Shown here: one piece after another, positions 1 to 12,288 of the stretch
How positions within the stretch are numbered: position 1 is the first letter of the stretch
Layout of the letters: every line of letters starts with the position of its first letter
Origin: Tamarix chinensis
Taxonomy: Eukaryota; Streptophyta; Magnoliopsida; Caryophyllales; Tamaricaceae
Direction of reading: 5' to 3'
Assembly (NCBI GenBank): GCA_030549775.1
Contig: CM060172.1
Location: forward strand, 55,169,942-55,233,941
DNA length: 64,000 bases
Translations under genes and position numbers: made by a program
The notes under the pieces: generated by a model
What the model was told of the DNA's origin: nothing
Database searches by the model: none
Seen by the model: the letters and a program-made list of their open reading frames with translations, nothing else

Positions 1-188
1 ACAACACTTGAAACTTCCAAAAATAAATACAGTCAAACAAGACAAATCCCGATGGATCAAATTCCAGATTACCTACTCTCTCAAGCCAAGCCTTCCACCC
101 AAATACAATATCCAATCTCAAACCTGCACAAGTGGTCTGCTCCCCACCATCAGTGGATCATCACAGGACCCATTCAACCAAGGTAGCA

Positions 189-209
189 TCAGTACGGGTA
201 TGGTACTGA
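189..209. other. Conserved TCAGTAC...GTACTGA hairpin (copy X)
   Basis: This is a perfect 7-bp inverted repeat with a 7-nt loop (GGGTATG), followed by GTAA. The same stem with different loops is found in LTR A (6598-6616), B (23314-23332) and C (37638-37656). Confidence 0.6.
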
Positions 210-475
210 GTAAATCAAGACTACCCAACTCATGGAAGGAAACATGAAACACATAAGATATGAAAGACTCTAGCTTACAATTCTCATGCTCAATTATACA
301 TGTATTACATACAATAAAATATAGGGTCACAGATTCATACTTATAAGTACATTACTAGACATAACGACATATAAGATACAAGCGTACAAGAAATCACGAT
401 CACATGCTAAGTAAAACCAATCCAACAATCCAATAATAATCATTACTACATCCGATTTTATTTATTTACGATGAG

Positions 476-1085
476 TTTAGGGGCCCCACTATTCTTAAAT
501 CGGTGGAACGGTCTGAAGCACCTCTCAGGGACAACACACCCGAGCTACTATTATCGTTCGGTGGAACGAACCCTACACCTCTCAAGGCAAATGCTCCTGA
601 GCCACTATTCTTAACAGGTGGAATGACTTGAATCACCTCTCAGGAAAAACACACCTGAGCCACTATTATCTTCCGATGGAACGAACCCTACACCTGGTCT
701 TGACTCACGTAATCTACCACTTTAAATTATTAGTGTCTTATTCATTACTTAACTCATATCATACTTTTATTCACGTTGAGTATAGGGCCCAACTAGTCTT
801 GATCCGGTGGAACGGACTAAAGCACCTCTCAGGGACAGGACACTTGAGTCACTATTATCGTCCGGTGGAACGAACTCTACACCTCTCAGGGCAAAATGCT
901 CCTTAGCCACTATTCTAAACTGGTGGAACAACTTGAATCACCTCTTAGGGATAGGACACCCGAGCCACTATTATTGTCCAATAAAACAAACCCTACACCT
1001 CGGCCAAACTCACGTGATCTTCCACTTTAAATTATTTGTATCTTATTCAAGGATTTTAACCGACCATAAATCAAGCCCACATGAA
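476..1085. repeat. 304-bp tandem duplication of the CCAC...GTGG module array
   Basis: Two copies lie 304 bp apart (CGGTGGAACGG at 501 and 805). Each holds about four modules of 50-60 bp in which CCACTATT and CGGTGGAACG alternate with CACCTCTCAGGG-type spacers, followed by a common tail (CACTTTAAATTATT). LTRs B and C have an equivalent duplication with a period of about 217 bp. Confidence 0.75.
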
Positions 1086-1388
1086 TAATTCCATGACGTA
1101 AAGATACAATATAGAGTATCATATAATTTCAAACAATACTCAACCCTTCACATACTCAAATACATACCATATTCAAACATCATACTAGCACGCATTTGCG
1201 TTGAGGCTATAAGTTCATACATACATACAATTACCACACTAAACACAGCATACGCTAGACAGGATTAAATGATCAATAAGCATAGTCATCACCTTCTACT
1301 CGGAACAGAAATACATTTAGATTCCATCATAAGTAAAGGTAAGTAGTGACTTACCTAAGTCTGAAGCTAGCTAAGCAAATTGAGAAAA

Positions 1389-1408
1389 AGAGAGAGAGAG
1401 AGAGAGAG
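1389..1408. repeat. (AG)n microsatellite
   Basis: About ten AG dinucleotides inside LTR X, just beyond the conserved AGGTAAG-like motif. Confidence 0.8.
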
Positions 1409-2799
1409 CTATCAAGAGCTCGACAATCCACGGGAAAGTTTTCCTAGATCGCCGATAGAAATCGAAAACTAGGTTAGAAGCTATTTTATCGATCAATAAT
1501 TTACATATTATAATTAAATCCATATAATGGGACACAAACAATCTTTCCTGAAAAACGTGTCCATAACTTAGGACTCAAGAGCATAACTCTTTTAAGATTT
1601 AAGATTAAATAGAAATCAAATTGGATTAACACACATCACTTGGGACATTTCAAATTAATTTAGAAAGCTGAGGAAAGAATAATCGATTATAAGTTAATTT
1701 ATCAAAAATGACTTATTCATTAGGTTTTACAACTAAATAGGCAAACTAAACAATTGCATATAACCAAATCCAAACTAATTAGATTAAAATATAATTCAAA
1801 TGATTTAAAAATCAAAGCCAGAAATCGATTAGATAAAAAACACATAGCACAATAAATTTTATAAAACCATATCCGACAAATCAGGGTTTTTAGTGCTCGA
1901 GCTACTAACTGAATAATTAACTTTTATTATCTCAAATTTTATTTTAGAAAATCAATTATACAAATGATCAATTTCATAATTTTACTTGAAATCTAGGGTT
2001 TTAGGCCCGAAAATACAATTCGGTTGAATTCTATTAATTTATTTAAATTAAATGTTTAGAAATGCAATTAGACATATTTTATAACATATAATATAATCAA
2101 TTACTCAAAACCAGTAAAAGAAATACATAATTTAGCATAATTAGGGTTTTTGAGCCTGAAATACAAATTCAATCAATTCTTGCTAAAATATATAAATTGA
2201 TGGTTCTGAAATGTAATTAAATATATTCTAATATAAATTATATAGTCAATTGAATAAAACGACCCAATTACACAATCCAATTTAGACCCACAAGAGTTTT
2301 GACCTAAAAATTCAATTCCAATCAATTACGAACAATTTTCCCAAATCAACACTTCCGATATAAAATTAAATACATTTTGAACGATATTATAAAATCAATT
2401 GAGTGAAACGACTCAATTATGCGACCCAATTTCATTACACACGAATTTTGACCTAAGAATCAAATTCCGATTAATTCTGCATAAATTTCTTAAATTGACG
2501 CTTCCGACATGAAATTAGATACATTTTAAAACGTATTGTATAATCAATTTATCCAAAATCGCTAAATCAGGCGAATCCAAAAAATTTGGGCATAACCCGG
2601 CCAAAAATCCAATTTTCCAAAATTTCAACATAAACCGTACAATTAACCTATCCAAATCAATCTTACAACACATATATACATAATCAAACAATCAATTTAG
2701 CTTATCATAAGCTAATTCATACTCAAATAATCAAATCAATGTTATGGTTTTTAGAAATTTATACCAAATGAAAATCAACAAATCGGAACAAGGAAAGGT

Positions 2800-3100
2800 C
2801 GGAGAAGCTTCACCGGAGGTCGGGGATAGCTCGCCATGGCCTGACGGCGGCAAGACAGGCACAACTCGTTGCTGCTGCGGTTTGTTGTTGTTGCGGCTGT
2901 TGCTTGCTACAGCGTCGTCTATGGCGGTAAGTCGTGGCTGGCGGCGGTCGGAGGAGCTAGGGGAAGGAGGGAGGCTGGGGCTGCGGTTGGGCTCGGGTGC
3001 AGAAAGCAAGGGAGTCGGGAAAGAGAAGAGAAAGAGAAGAAGAGAAAAAGGAAAAGGAAGAGGGTGGGGGCACCGATCGGGGTTGGGCTTTCTCTTTTTT
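2800..3100. other. GC-rich block of LTR X
   Basis: A sharp rise in G+C inside AT-rich sequence. It yields several short overlapping open frames on both strands that look like compositional artefacts (low-complexity Arg, Gly and Ser). It occupies the same relative place as the larger GC-rich blocks of LTR B (26340-27600) and LTR C (39930-41160), in the sense-upstream half of the LTR, which suggests a U3/promoter region. That function is inferred from position only. Confidence 0.5.
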
Positions 3101-4063
3101 TTTTTTACAAATACAAGTATAAAATAAAATATTAAATATCAAAAATTGTTATTGGAAGATTTTATTTAAAATTTATTCAATGAAAATCATTTCGTAAGGT
3201 TCCGAAAGCTTAAAATCAATATAAGAGCTATATAAAGAATTTCGGAAGAATTTACCAACGAACGTAAAAATTTATATTATTTACGAAAATACATTATAAG
3301 ACCTCAAAAAATTATTTAAAAGCATATAATAAAATATTTAAACAAGTTCTAATAAACCGAGACTAATTTAAATAATTTATAAAATTGGTTTTCCTCAAAC
3401 TAAAAAGCGTAAAACAAAAGAAAATTAATTTTGGAAAGAAATTCATGAATAAGCTCCGAAAATATTTTTAATTTAAAACTTCCCGAAAATATTAACGATT
3501 TCCGTAAACGAATAAATTTAAAGTCGGAAATATTTTCTATGGATAAAATTATTAAAATAAATTTAACTATTTAAACAGAAATTCTATAATTTAAATAATA
3601 TATTTCGTTAACGAAATATAACTCCAAAATAAAGTTGTAATCACACGACAAAGTTATAATCGAAAATGAATATAAAATATTAAAAATCAAAATACAAGAA
3701 AGAACAGAAATACAAATTTTTCACCGAAAATCGAAATCATATGAATATAATAAAATCATGTTCGTGAATTAATTTATCTAGAACGATCCGCAACAACAAT
3801 GATTAATTAAAATTTAAATATGAAGTCGAAATCGTCGATAAATCTATAAAACGAATTGAAATTAAAATAATTAAATGTTTACATCAAATTACGCTTATAA
3901 AATCATTAAACTTAATAAAATAGGATTTCAAAAATACGGGGTATTACATTTCTAAATAGGGCCGAGACCCTATTATGTCTATTTTGAAATTTTAGTATTA
4001 GTATTATTAATATCATGTCTTATTATTAATGTTAGTCATATTTTTATTATCATTAGTATTTAC

Positions 4064-4115
<52 letters not shown>

Positions 4116-4381
4116 TATTACTTTTATTATTGTTCAATGTAGGGTCGAAACCCTACTTCATTTTATCTTCGATTATTATCATTACTATTATTACTGTTAT
4201 AATTGTTATTATTTTGCAATATTATTATGTTTTTATCATCATTATTATTAATATTTCTATTTTATATTATTATTATTATTATTGTTATTTTATTTTAATG
4301 AAGGGTTGAAGCCGTTATTTCACTTTCACTTTGAATTATGTCATTTTCATTATTATTAGTATTAGCGATATTTTTATCATG

Positions 4382-4429
<48 letters not shown>

Positions 4430-4450
4430 TCTAATATCATTATTATTATT
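4064..4450. repeat. (TTA)n microsatellites
   Basis: Long uninterrupted ATT/TTA runs at about 4064-4113 and 4384-4430, with shorter ones around 4268. They sit at the same LTR position as the TAG/TAA/GAT runs of LTR B (25680-26236). The open frame rich in Ile at 4331-4543 is an artefact of this repeat. Confidence 0.9.
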
Positions 4451-4656
4451 ATTATTAGAATTAAATCTTCAAATCTTATATTATCAACTTTTACAATATT
4501 AATTTTATTTCTTATATCTTTAGCAAAGTTAGTAATTAGTTAATGTCATTTTTATTAATATGTTCCTATTTTATCAAAAACCTAATTTTAGAATAAATTA
4601 AGAATAATGGTACTTTAGTAAGACAGAATCTAATTTTTAGTTTTTCCTTCATATAG

Positions 4657-4718
4657 GTGAGACCAGTCAAAGCCCTAAGGAGCTGTAGGAGCGTGCTGCA
4701 AGACCGGTATCATTTTAG
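4657..4718 (+). other. Conserved 62-nt exon-like block (copy A)
   Basis: A pyrimidine-rich tract (TTTTTCCTTCATATAG) ends in AG at 4656. After 62 nt there is an AG|GTAAGGG donor-like sequence at 4717-4725. The block starts GTGAGACCAG and contains GGAGCGTGCTGCAAGACCG. LTRs B and C have the same layout and exactly the same length on their sense strands, although the surrounding sequence has diverged much more. The most direct reading is a small noncoding exon or leader segment of LTR transcripts; no RNA evidence is available here. Confidence 0.5.
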
Positions 4719-5182
4719 GTAAGGGTGTAACTAAGGCCTTATGTGTGTTTATGTGCCTTATATGCTTTGTATGCCTTATCTAATGTTGCGTTGAGTATCA
4801 TGTGTTATTAGTTGACTATTTTATGTTTGACTATTCTATGTATGGAGCAGCTTGGAGTTAAGGTATGATTGGGTGCCTTCTTATTGTATATGTTAATATG
4901 TATATATGGTGAAAAGTTTTGGAATGTGTTGTAATGTGTTATGACCCTTTAGACATGCATGCGAGGATGTTAAATGTGTTATTGTGTGGGGGAAAGGATG
5001 AAAAAGGAGAGTGGGGAAAGAATTTGTCCAAGGGGAGTAAGATGACAAAAGGGGACTAAATTGACTAAGGTAAGTAAGTTGACCAAAGGGGAATAAGTTG
5101 ATCGAGGAATGTGAGTTGACCTAAATATTTTAATGATACATGAATGGATGAATAAAAGGGGATTTTAAATAAAATAAAAGAG

Positions 5183-5410
5183 TGGGAGAATCTAGGGTTT
5201 CGTATGGGAGAATCTATGATTCTGCATGGGCGAATCTAATCTATGGTGTTGTATGAGAGAATCTAATCTATGGTTTTATATAGGGGAATCAAATCTAGGG
5301 TTTTGCGTGGAGGAATATAGGGTTTTACATGAAGGAATCTAGGGTTTTGTATGGATGAATATAGGGTTTGCATGGATGAATCTAGGGTTTCACGTGGAAA
5401 TTTTAGGGTT
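5183..5410 (+). repeat. 22-27-bp minisatellite with AGGGTTT core (LTR A)
   Basis: About nine imperfect units of the form AATCTAGGGTTTTGTATGG. The core AGGGTTT equals the plant telobox. LTR B has the reverse-complement array at 24632-24962 and LTR C a related one at about 38790-39190. Confidence 0.75.
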
Positions 5411-6029
5411 CCGCATAAAAAGTTCGAAAGGTTTCATGGGATGTGTAAAGTTTGTATGGGAGTGAAATTTAAGTATGGAAAGTTGGTTTGGGGTGTGAGG
5501 ATGGTAATGTAAGTATTGTTTGGGTGTTTGAACACTTTAGATGAAAAATAGTACGTGGAGCAATATAAGGGTACGTAGGAGACCAAGCTAGGGTTTGGTA
5601 TGGCTACTTAGGGTTTTTGTGGTAGTACGTGTACTTGGTGATTAAAGTATGATGGTGAGGGTGGAATCTATAGGTTGTGATGTGTGAAGTGTTAAAATGA
5701 TTTGGGTTGTGTGAGGTGAAGTAAAATGGGCCACTTAGGCCTAAATTAGGGTTTTTGGGGAAAAACCCTAGAGTAAGGAAATAAGTGGACTTGGAGGTGT
5801 GTATTAGTGGGCCTTGACCCACATACATTGGAGATGGAGTTCTAGTGTGAGTTAGAGTATAGAGGAAAGGTTGCTAGGGAAAGTTTAGGAGGTATAGGGT
5901 TCTCATGATATGGTAAGGGTAATTTGGAGGATAAGCATAGAGGGAGTGAGTCATGCATGTCTAGGGTAAAGTTTCTAAATAAGACACAGTAGTACATTAA
6001 TCATTTAAAGTGGAAGATTGTTGAGTTGG

Positions 6030-6385
6030 GCCCAGACCGGTCCCCGGCGAATAATAGTGGTTAGGGCATGATGCCCTATATGTGGCTGGTCCACCGACGA
6101 ATAATAGTGGTCAGATATTGTACTTGTGTGTTTCCGGTCTACTGGGTATAATAGTGGGGGATTCCGTGCTCAACAAAACCAAACAAATTTGTGCTAAGAT
6201 ATGGGAAAGACACTAAGTACTTACAGTGAAACACCATGAGAGTTGGGGCCAGACCAGTCCACCAACGAATAATAGTGGTCAAGAGCTTTATGGCCTGTGA
6301 GAGACCGATCCACCAACAAATAATAGTGGTCAGGTGCATTGTGCCCTGTGCGTTTTCAGTCCACCGGCTATAATAGTGGGGTTCT
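6030..6385 (+). repeat. CCAC...GTGG module array (LTR A)
   Basis: Repeated modules of the form GGTCCACCGGCTATAATAGTGG separated by CAGAT or TTGTGCCC-type spacers, in two clusters (about 6030-6150 and 6240-6385). Each module can fold as a short CCAC/GTGG stem. These are the same modules, in the opposite orientation, as in LTRs B, C and X. Confidence 0.7.
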
Positions 6386-6597
6386 CGTACTCTCATGGAT
6401 TTGATAAAAAGTATGGTGTGAAATGACTTCCAATATAAGATTAATTAAGTAATTAATCCATATTATAAATGGGCCTTTGTATATTTACCTGAATGATCGT
6501 ATGCCTTTATGTTATCATGTTGGAATTTATGCTCTTTTTATTACCTGCATGGTTTATGTGAATTTTTTGTGTTGGCTTTAGTGCACGGTTACCTTAC

Positions 6598-6654
6598 TCA
6601 GTACGTAGCGTACTGATCACCCTTTTCATAGGTGCTGCTCATTCTTACGAGCAG
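6598..6654 (+). other. Two conserved hairpins (LTR A)
   Basis: The first hairpin is TCAGTAC-GTAGC-GTACTGA at 6598-6616, with a perfect 7-bp stem. The second is CTGCTCAT-TCTT-ACGAGCAG at 6635-6654, with one mismatch in eight pairs. LTRs B and C have the same pair in the opposite orientation at about the same distance from the LTR end. Confidence 0.55.
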
Positions 6655-6988
6655 AAGGCCCTTCTAACTTTGTGTAGGTGAGCGAAACATCAAGCGAGGC
6701 TGAGTGTTGAGTAAGTTTTAGCTCCAAGTTCAAGAGTAGTGTGGTTGGATTCACTCTTTATGTGATTTTATTTCCTTCTATTATTTCTTTTGTATCAGAT
6801 TTACCCTTTTATGATTCATTACTTGTATTGAGTATTTTAAATGAACCTTTTATCTGTTGTAAGCTTATTTCTCTTTTGGATATGAATTACAATTATTTAC
6901 GCGTACTTTGATTTTTGATGTTACGATCTTTTTAGTTCTTTTATGAACTCTTGGTTTGAGTTTAATTTCAATCTTTTCTTAGCCTTAG

Positions 6989-7034
6989 CACTTGGTACTG
7001 AAATGGTCGGAGAGAACTAGTTTGGTACTAAGTG
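6989..7034 (+). other. Terminal stem-loop of LTR A
   Basis: CACTTGGTAC at 6989-6998 pairs with GTACTAAGTG at 7025-7034. The only imperfect pair is a G-U wobble on the sense strand. The stem lies about 90 bp from the LTR end and recurs in B (22892-22937), C (37233-37278) and, changed, D (43367-43407). Confidence 0.5.
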
Positions 7035-7125
7035 TGGCGGTAACATCCCCATAATTTACAGGTTTTAATTTAAATGCATATATTTTGGATATATATATAT
7101 ATATAGCGAATTTTGGGGTGTTACA

Positions 7126-8430
7126 AGTAAAACTCAAAAAATACCAAATCATGGCCAAGGGATGCAAACTATCAATAAAACCTAGAACACTTAAGACTTT
7201 TATTAATTATGAATCACGCTAAACATCAAAAAAACATGTCAAAGTTATATACTAAAATCTTTCTATGCATGACTTGGATTAACATGGTATAATCATATTT
7301 AATTAACGAACAAGAATCATGACATAATTTCATGGGACAAAACTCCAAATAAAGAACAACCAAAGTTTTTCCAACAAATTATCATAAATCACAAAATCTA
7401 AAACCATGCTTAAATGTATTAAGAAAATCTTACATAAGAAGCTTCAATATCCTAAGCAAGGAAGAAAAAATTAAATATGATAGAACTCCTCAATCCAGCT
7501 AATTGAAATATAGAAGGAAAAATAGAAAAGATTAGGAATTAATAATAAAAAGAAAATAAAAGAGAAGGTAAGTAAAGAAGCATATGAAGAAGATCAAGAC
7601 TTGAGTTTGGGAGGAGGAATTAGGATGGTTTTGGTGAAAGGGAGAGAAGGATGAATAAAGGTGACCAAAAGTTTGTTAAGTTAATAGCTTAATGATTAAG
7701 TAAAATCATTAATTAATGATTAAGGCTCCTTTAGATATTTTTTAGAAAAAATATCTAGGAAGAGAAGGGGGAGGTGGATCCAACACATGAATAAGGAATT
7801 ATTGGACCTCCTTGAGCTAGCATAAAAAAAAGAGTTAGAGGATAAGAATGATGGAGGGTAACTTAGCTAAGGGTAATGTGGTAATTTTAGGGTTAAAAGT
7901 AGAAAATTCCAAATTTGCTATAATAATTAAGTAGTCACAAAATTATAGCATAAATATGTAATTAAAATTCATAATAAACATTAATTAAAGGCTTAGATTG
8001 GTATTTTCAATATTAAATAATGCTTCGAAGAAGAAAAGTCAAATTTGATGACTTTTATGGTCCAAAAGTTCATGAAATAATTCAAACAATATATGAATGG
8101 TAATGGGATATTTTTGAATAATATTTAGATGAAATAATATTATTTTTAAAGTTTCATCAAATTCATATTACGAGAAAACACTTAATGGGTTCAAAACACA
8201 CAATTAAAGCATACTAGAATAATAAATAATGCACTTTTACCAACAATTCGATTTTTTATTTTGAAAAACATCTAAGAGACTTAGAAAAATGTGAATATTT
8301 CAAATATCCAAAAAAAATAAGGTTGTAAATAAGATTTATAAGCCTAAAGTGGCTTAAAAAACTCACGAAAGTCGAAACCGTAAAAGAGCTAAGAGTCCCT
8401 GAATGTAATGTGTCAAATATGTTACTAAAG
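7126..8430 (-). repeat. Left arm of an inverted LTR pair
   Basis: Parts of this stretch are imperfect reverse complements of 8560-9800. The clearest match is the GAAGAAGAAAAGT...GATGACTTTTATGGTC stretch at about 8027-8062, which mirrors 8913-8950; another is about 7860-7925 against 9055-9135. It is read as the first part of a related LTR in minus orientation, facing LTR E. No coding sequence was seen. Confidence 0.45.
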
Positions 8431-8435
8431 TTTTG

Positions 8436-11400
8436 TGTAATACTACAATTTTTGGATAAAATAAATTATTAAGATTTTTTTTTCTTGAGGTCAATTTACC
8501 TTAATTTTTTTTATATATCACATCTTTTTAGAGTTTTAAAATCCTATTCGCATTTTTCAGAACATTTTGTTTGGGACTTATGGTCCTGTTTTACTATTTT
8601 ATGTTTTATGAGACTTAAGAGTCACTTTTTGACTCTAAAATATTTAAAATTTCTTATTTTGCATATATTTTTTTGATCCTTATATTTTTTAAGGTCTCTT
8701 AGACTTTTTGAAAATGCAAAACTAAGTTGTTGGCAAAAAGATATTATATATTGTTCTAGCGAGCATTAATTATGTGTTTTAAGCCCGTTTTGGTTATCCA
8801 AAATTTTTAAAATTTAGCGATCATATTAATTTACCATTATTTAAATTAATATTATCCAAATATATCCCAATATTATTCATATCATTTTTGGATTATTTTA
8901 GATATGTTTAGATCATAAAAGTCATCGAATGTAACTTTTCTTCTTCAAATTCTTATCTAATCTTGTGAGAATCAATCCAAACCATTATTTCTTGATTAGG
9001 ATGAGTTATAAACATTCATACTAGCCATAAATTCTGGCCCTACCTTTCTTGGTTGTTGACATCAAATTGGTTTTTCCTATATAAGTAAAAGTTACCTTTT
9101 TGCCCTCTTCTACATTACCTTAAGTTAGCTAGTTTTTATATCTTCTTCTCTACCATTACTATGATGTGTGGAGCCATGAAATGCAATCCTTTTTTATTCC
9201 ATTATGTGGTGAATTTTTTTTATCTTCCAAGCCTTATCCATTTGAGTTATTTTATGATAAAACTTACATGTTAAGTTTTCATAGATATTAACCTATCTAC
9301 CCTTGATTATTTTCTTCCTTTATTCTTCTCCTATTTCCTCCACTTCCTTAAAATATTTATCCTTCCATTTTATTTTATTTGGCCATACTTTACCCCATGG
9401 ATAAAGCTTGATCTTGCTTTCCAATTTTGAGGATATGTTCCTTAATCCTTTCTTATTTATGATTATTTATGAGCTTGATTTTCTGTATCTAGGTTATAAT
9501 TTGGTATTTTATTAGAGATAAATCTTGGATAATAAAGATAAAATTTCCAAAACCTATCTAAATTTAATTTGCATGTATTATGTGCTTTATTTCAAGGTTT
9601 AACATGATTTTGTGTTGGTTGAGGATTCAATTTTGGCATTTTTTGGTTGGAAGGTTGAGGATTTTTATGGTATATTTGTGAGGTTATATTAGTTAATTTT
9701 GGTATATAACATAATTATTTTTGACCATGTTTAGGTTATGCTTATTTTGATTGAAGTTTGGTGGGCTTTAGGTCTTTTATTTATATAATTTAATTTTGCA
9801 TGATTTTAAAAGTTGTGGTTGTTTTTATGAAATTATAATGACACTATGTAATTTTTTGGAATATTTAGAATATTTTTTATATAGGTTATCTTAATTGATC
9901 ATGATTAACATGGTTTAATATTGGTTGAAATTTAGCTTGGGTTGCATTCAAAGTTTTCTTCAGGTGTTATTGAATTTCTTATAAATTTCAAAGGATTTTG
10001 AGCCATTTATGGATTAAAGTTTATATATTGGGTTTGGTTCTTGTTTTGGAATGTTTTTAATAGTTTTTGGATATTTATGTGTAGTAGTACTTTTAATGGG
10101 AATATTATTTTAGTAGTAATATTATTTTAACATTAATAGTGCTTTAGCATGAATAATACCCCTTATGAACTATGACTTGATAATTGGTTTTGTTAAATAG
10201 TAACTCTTGATAATATATATAATTTTTTAATTTTTATATTTAAGCTTCTCAATATAAAATAACATCTCTTGTTGGTTAAGAATAATGCTTCTAGATAAAA
10301 ATTTACATTGAACTTGTTTTGGCATTTGAGTTTTTTTTCACCATTAATTTGGTCTTTCATATCTTCAAATATGATTATATGGAATTTAAAGTACTTTTGG
10401 GATTTTAGATTAAGTCATATTTACTCAACGAAGTATTATTTCAACTTGATTGGCTTATATGGCTCTAGTTTTATGTGTTAGGATATACCCTTGCTTTTAA
10501 TGGTTTGTTTTGATTTAGGGATTTATGCCTTAGTTAGATTTCAAATTCTTGGAAATTTTTTTAAGTGGTTTGATATTTGATGAGGTATGACTCATCTTAT
10601 GTGGTTGTGTGTTGTGAAAGTTATGTATGAATGCCTAACCTTAGCCTTATATGGCTTATTGTTTGTGACCCTAAGTGGTTAAATTTATTGAGGATTTGTT
10701 TGGTTGTTTTTACCTTTGTATTCCTTGGTGAATAATATGTTTTTCTTGAATGATACATTAATTATTGTAGTGGAAAACCTTGAGATTGGAAATTTGTGTT
10801 ATCTAGGGGTACTTGCCCGTGGGATGAGGTTCAAAACTAAGTTTGTGGTTTGAGATGCATTAGATATTATCATTGGAAACATCAATGGTAAAATTTATCT
10901 TGTTATTTGTGATCCTAAGTAGTTAAATTTTATTGAGGATCTGTTTGGATGTTATACTTTTACCTTTGTGTTCATCGGTGAATAATATGTTATTTTTGAA
11001 TAAGACACTAATTAATAAAGTGGAAAACTTGTATATTGGGAATTTGTGTTATCTAAGGGTATCTACGCTAGGGATGTGGTTGAAACCTCATTTTGTGGTT
11101 TGAGATGCATTAGATATTAGCACTAAAAACATTAATGGTTACCTTTGTAGTATCTGTAAGACCCTAGTATATTCTTTTTAGTATTCTGTACTTCTTAGAG
11201 AGTATCGATACTTAAGGACTAGGTGTCCTAAGATGGGTGGGTACCGTATTGCCTGAAGAGTGCTAATATGACTGTAGTATCTTTGTATCCTTAGGTTACA
11301 TGGAAATGAGGATAGTGTGTTACCTTTTACACTGGAATGATTGAGGCTTCTTATTCATGGGATATAAGGTTTAGATCCCTCTAGAGAAGCAATGAAAGGA

Positions 11401-12273
11401 AATGACTGCGTGTTATGGTTTTGCTAGTTGAATTTCTCTCCCTACCCTTATTGTTGAGATTTTTTTGGTCAATAGCTACATCATGTGCACTATCTTTGGT
11501 TATTATTTAGTTGGCTAAGTTTTTGGTCAGTAGTTGCATTATGTGTAATATCCATGGTAATTGTATGGTTTTTTATATTATTATGGGTATTGCATATTAG
11601 AACATGTGTTATCTTAAGTTTATGCATGCCTTGATGTTCTTACATGAGAATTGATAGTAATATAATAGTTTACACCTAGTGTGTTGTATACTTTTTAAAC
11701 ATGCTAAGGTTTAAGTATATTAAATTTCCTTTGAAAACATGAATTTTATGATAACATGTTTTTGGGATTATTACCTATTATGATGGTTATGTGCCCTTGT
11801 GGTGTATCATATTAGGTTTTAAGATGTTATTGTGTGCGAGTATGTTTTGATGAGCATGTTTTTTGTTCAAGGTTAGGTGTATATACGTAGTACTTTTGTA
11901 CCTAATATATTTTTTTTAGTGGTTATAGTGTAAGTGATCAAGATGTTGTTAGAGCTTGAGTTGGATAAGATAGTAGGGTTTTCGATGTTTTAGTTTTGAG
12001 TTGGTATTTTCTATTTTTTGGTTTTAGTCGATATAATTTGGCTTCTTATCTTGAATTAAGCTTTTGTAATGTACAGAGTTTTACCTTTCACCGTGTTTTA
12101 TGTTTCTTGTCATTTAGTGTTTTTCATACCTAGTATTGTACTTTCATAGGCTAGGTGAACACGTGCATCTCTCCTCATGATAGACATGGTGGTAGCATCC
12201 CTTATTTTAGCTTTCACTTCTACATTGTACATTCAAACAAAATTTTTAAAATGAGAAAAATGGAGGTGTTACA
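8436..12273 (+). mobile_element. LTR 'E' of an old gypsy-like element
   Basis: It starts TGTAATACTACAATTTTTGG, resembling the family start, and ends GGAGGTGTTACA at 12273. Directly downstream (12276-12288) is a degenerate primer binding site, so this is a 5' LTR in plus orientation. The roughly 3.8-kb length suits the Tekay/Del-type LTRs nearby. About 150 bp of leader follow before the next element's LTR interrupts at 12425. A segment near 11190-11230 (TACTTAAGGACTAGG) matches LTR F in reverse complement. Confidence 0.5.
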
Positions 12274-12275
12274 AG

Positions 12276-12288
12276 TTAGTATTAGAGC
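12276..12288 (+). other. Degenerate tRNA-iMet primer binding site of LTR E
   Basis: TTAGTATTAGAGC sits 2 nt after the LTR end GTGTTACA. The expected plant initiator tRNA site is TTGGTATCAGAGC, so there are two substitutions, both transitions (G to A and C to T) as expected from decay of methylated DNA. Confidence 0.6.

Larger units (their letters stand above)
1..3948 (-). mobile_element. Giant LTR 'X', truncated by the window edge
   Basis: The right end reads GGGGTATTACA, the reverse complement of an LTR start of the TGTAATACCCC type, so the sense direction is the minus strand. The left end lies outside the window. Inside are the marks shared with LTRs A, B and C: the TCAGTAC/GTACTGA hairpin at 189-209, a duplicated array of CCACTATT...GGTGG modules at about 476-1085, and a GC-rich block at about 2800-3100. 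An AG/GTAAG-like motif lies on the minus strand at 1350-1356 within a perfect AGGTAAGT/ACTTACCT inverted repeat. No retrotransposon protein was found, so this could be a solo LTR or part of an element extending to the left. It abuts LTR A at 3948/3949 and probably inserted into it. Confidence 0.6.
3949..7125 (+). mobile_element. Giant LTR 'A', left-truncated by X
   Basis: The right end is TTTTGGGGTGTTACA at 7111-7125, a canonical end of this LTR family, so the sense strand is plus. The sense start is missing because X abuts at 3948. In order it carries trinucleotide repeats (4064-4450), the exon-like block (4657-4718), an AGGGTTT minisatellite (5183-5410), CCAC...GTGG modules (about 6030-6385), the conserved hairpins (6598-6654) and the terminal stem (6989-7034). 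No primer binding site follows 7125, which suits a solo LTR. The order is the exact reverse complement of the arrangement in LTR B. Confidence 0.7.

Noticed and set aside
2731..3142. Open frames on both strands in the GC-rich part of LTR X
   Set aside because: Overlapping low-complexity frames inside an LTR; no recognisable domain.
4331..4543. Ile-rich open frame
   Set aside because: Translation of the ATT repeat in LTR A.
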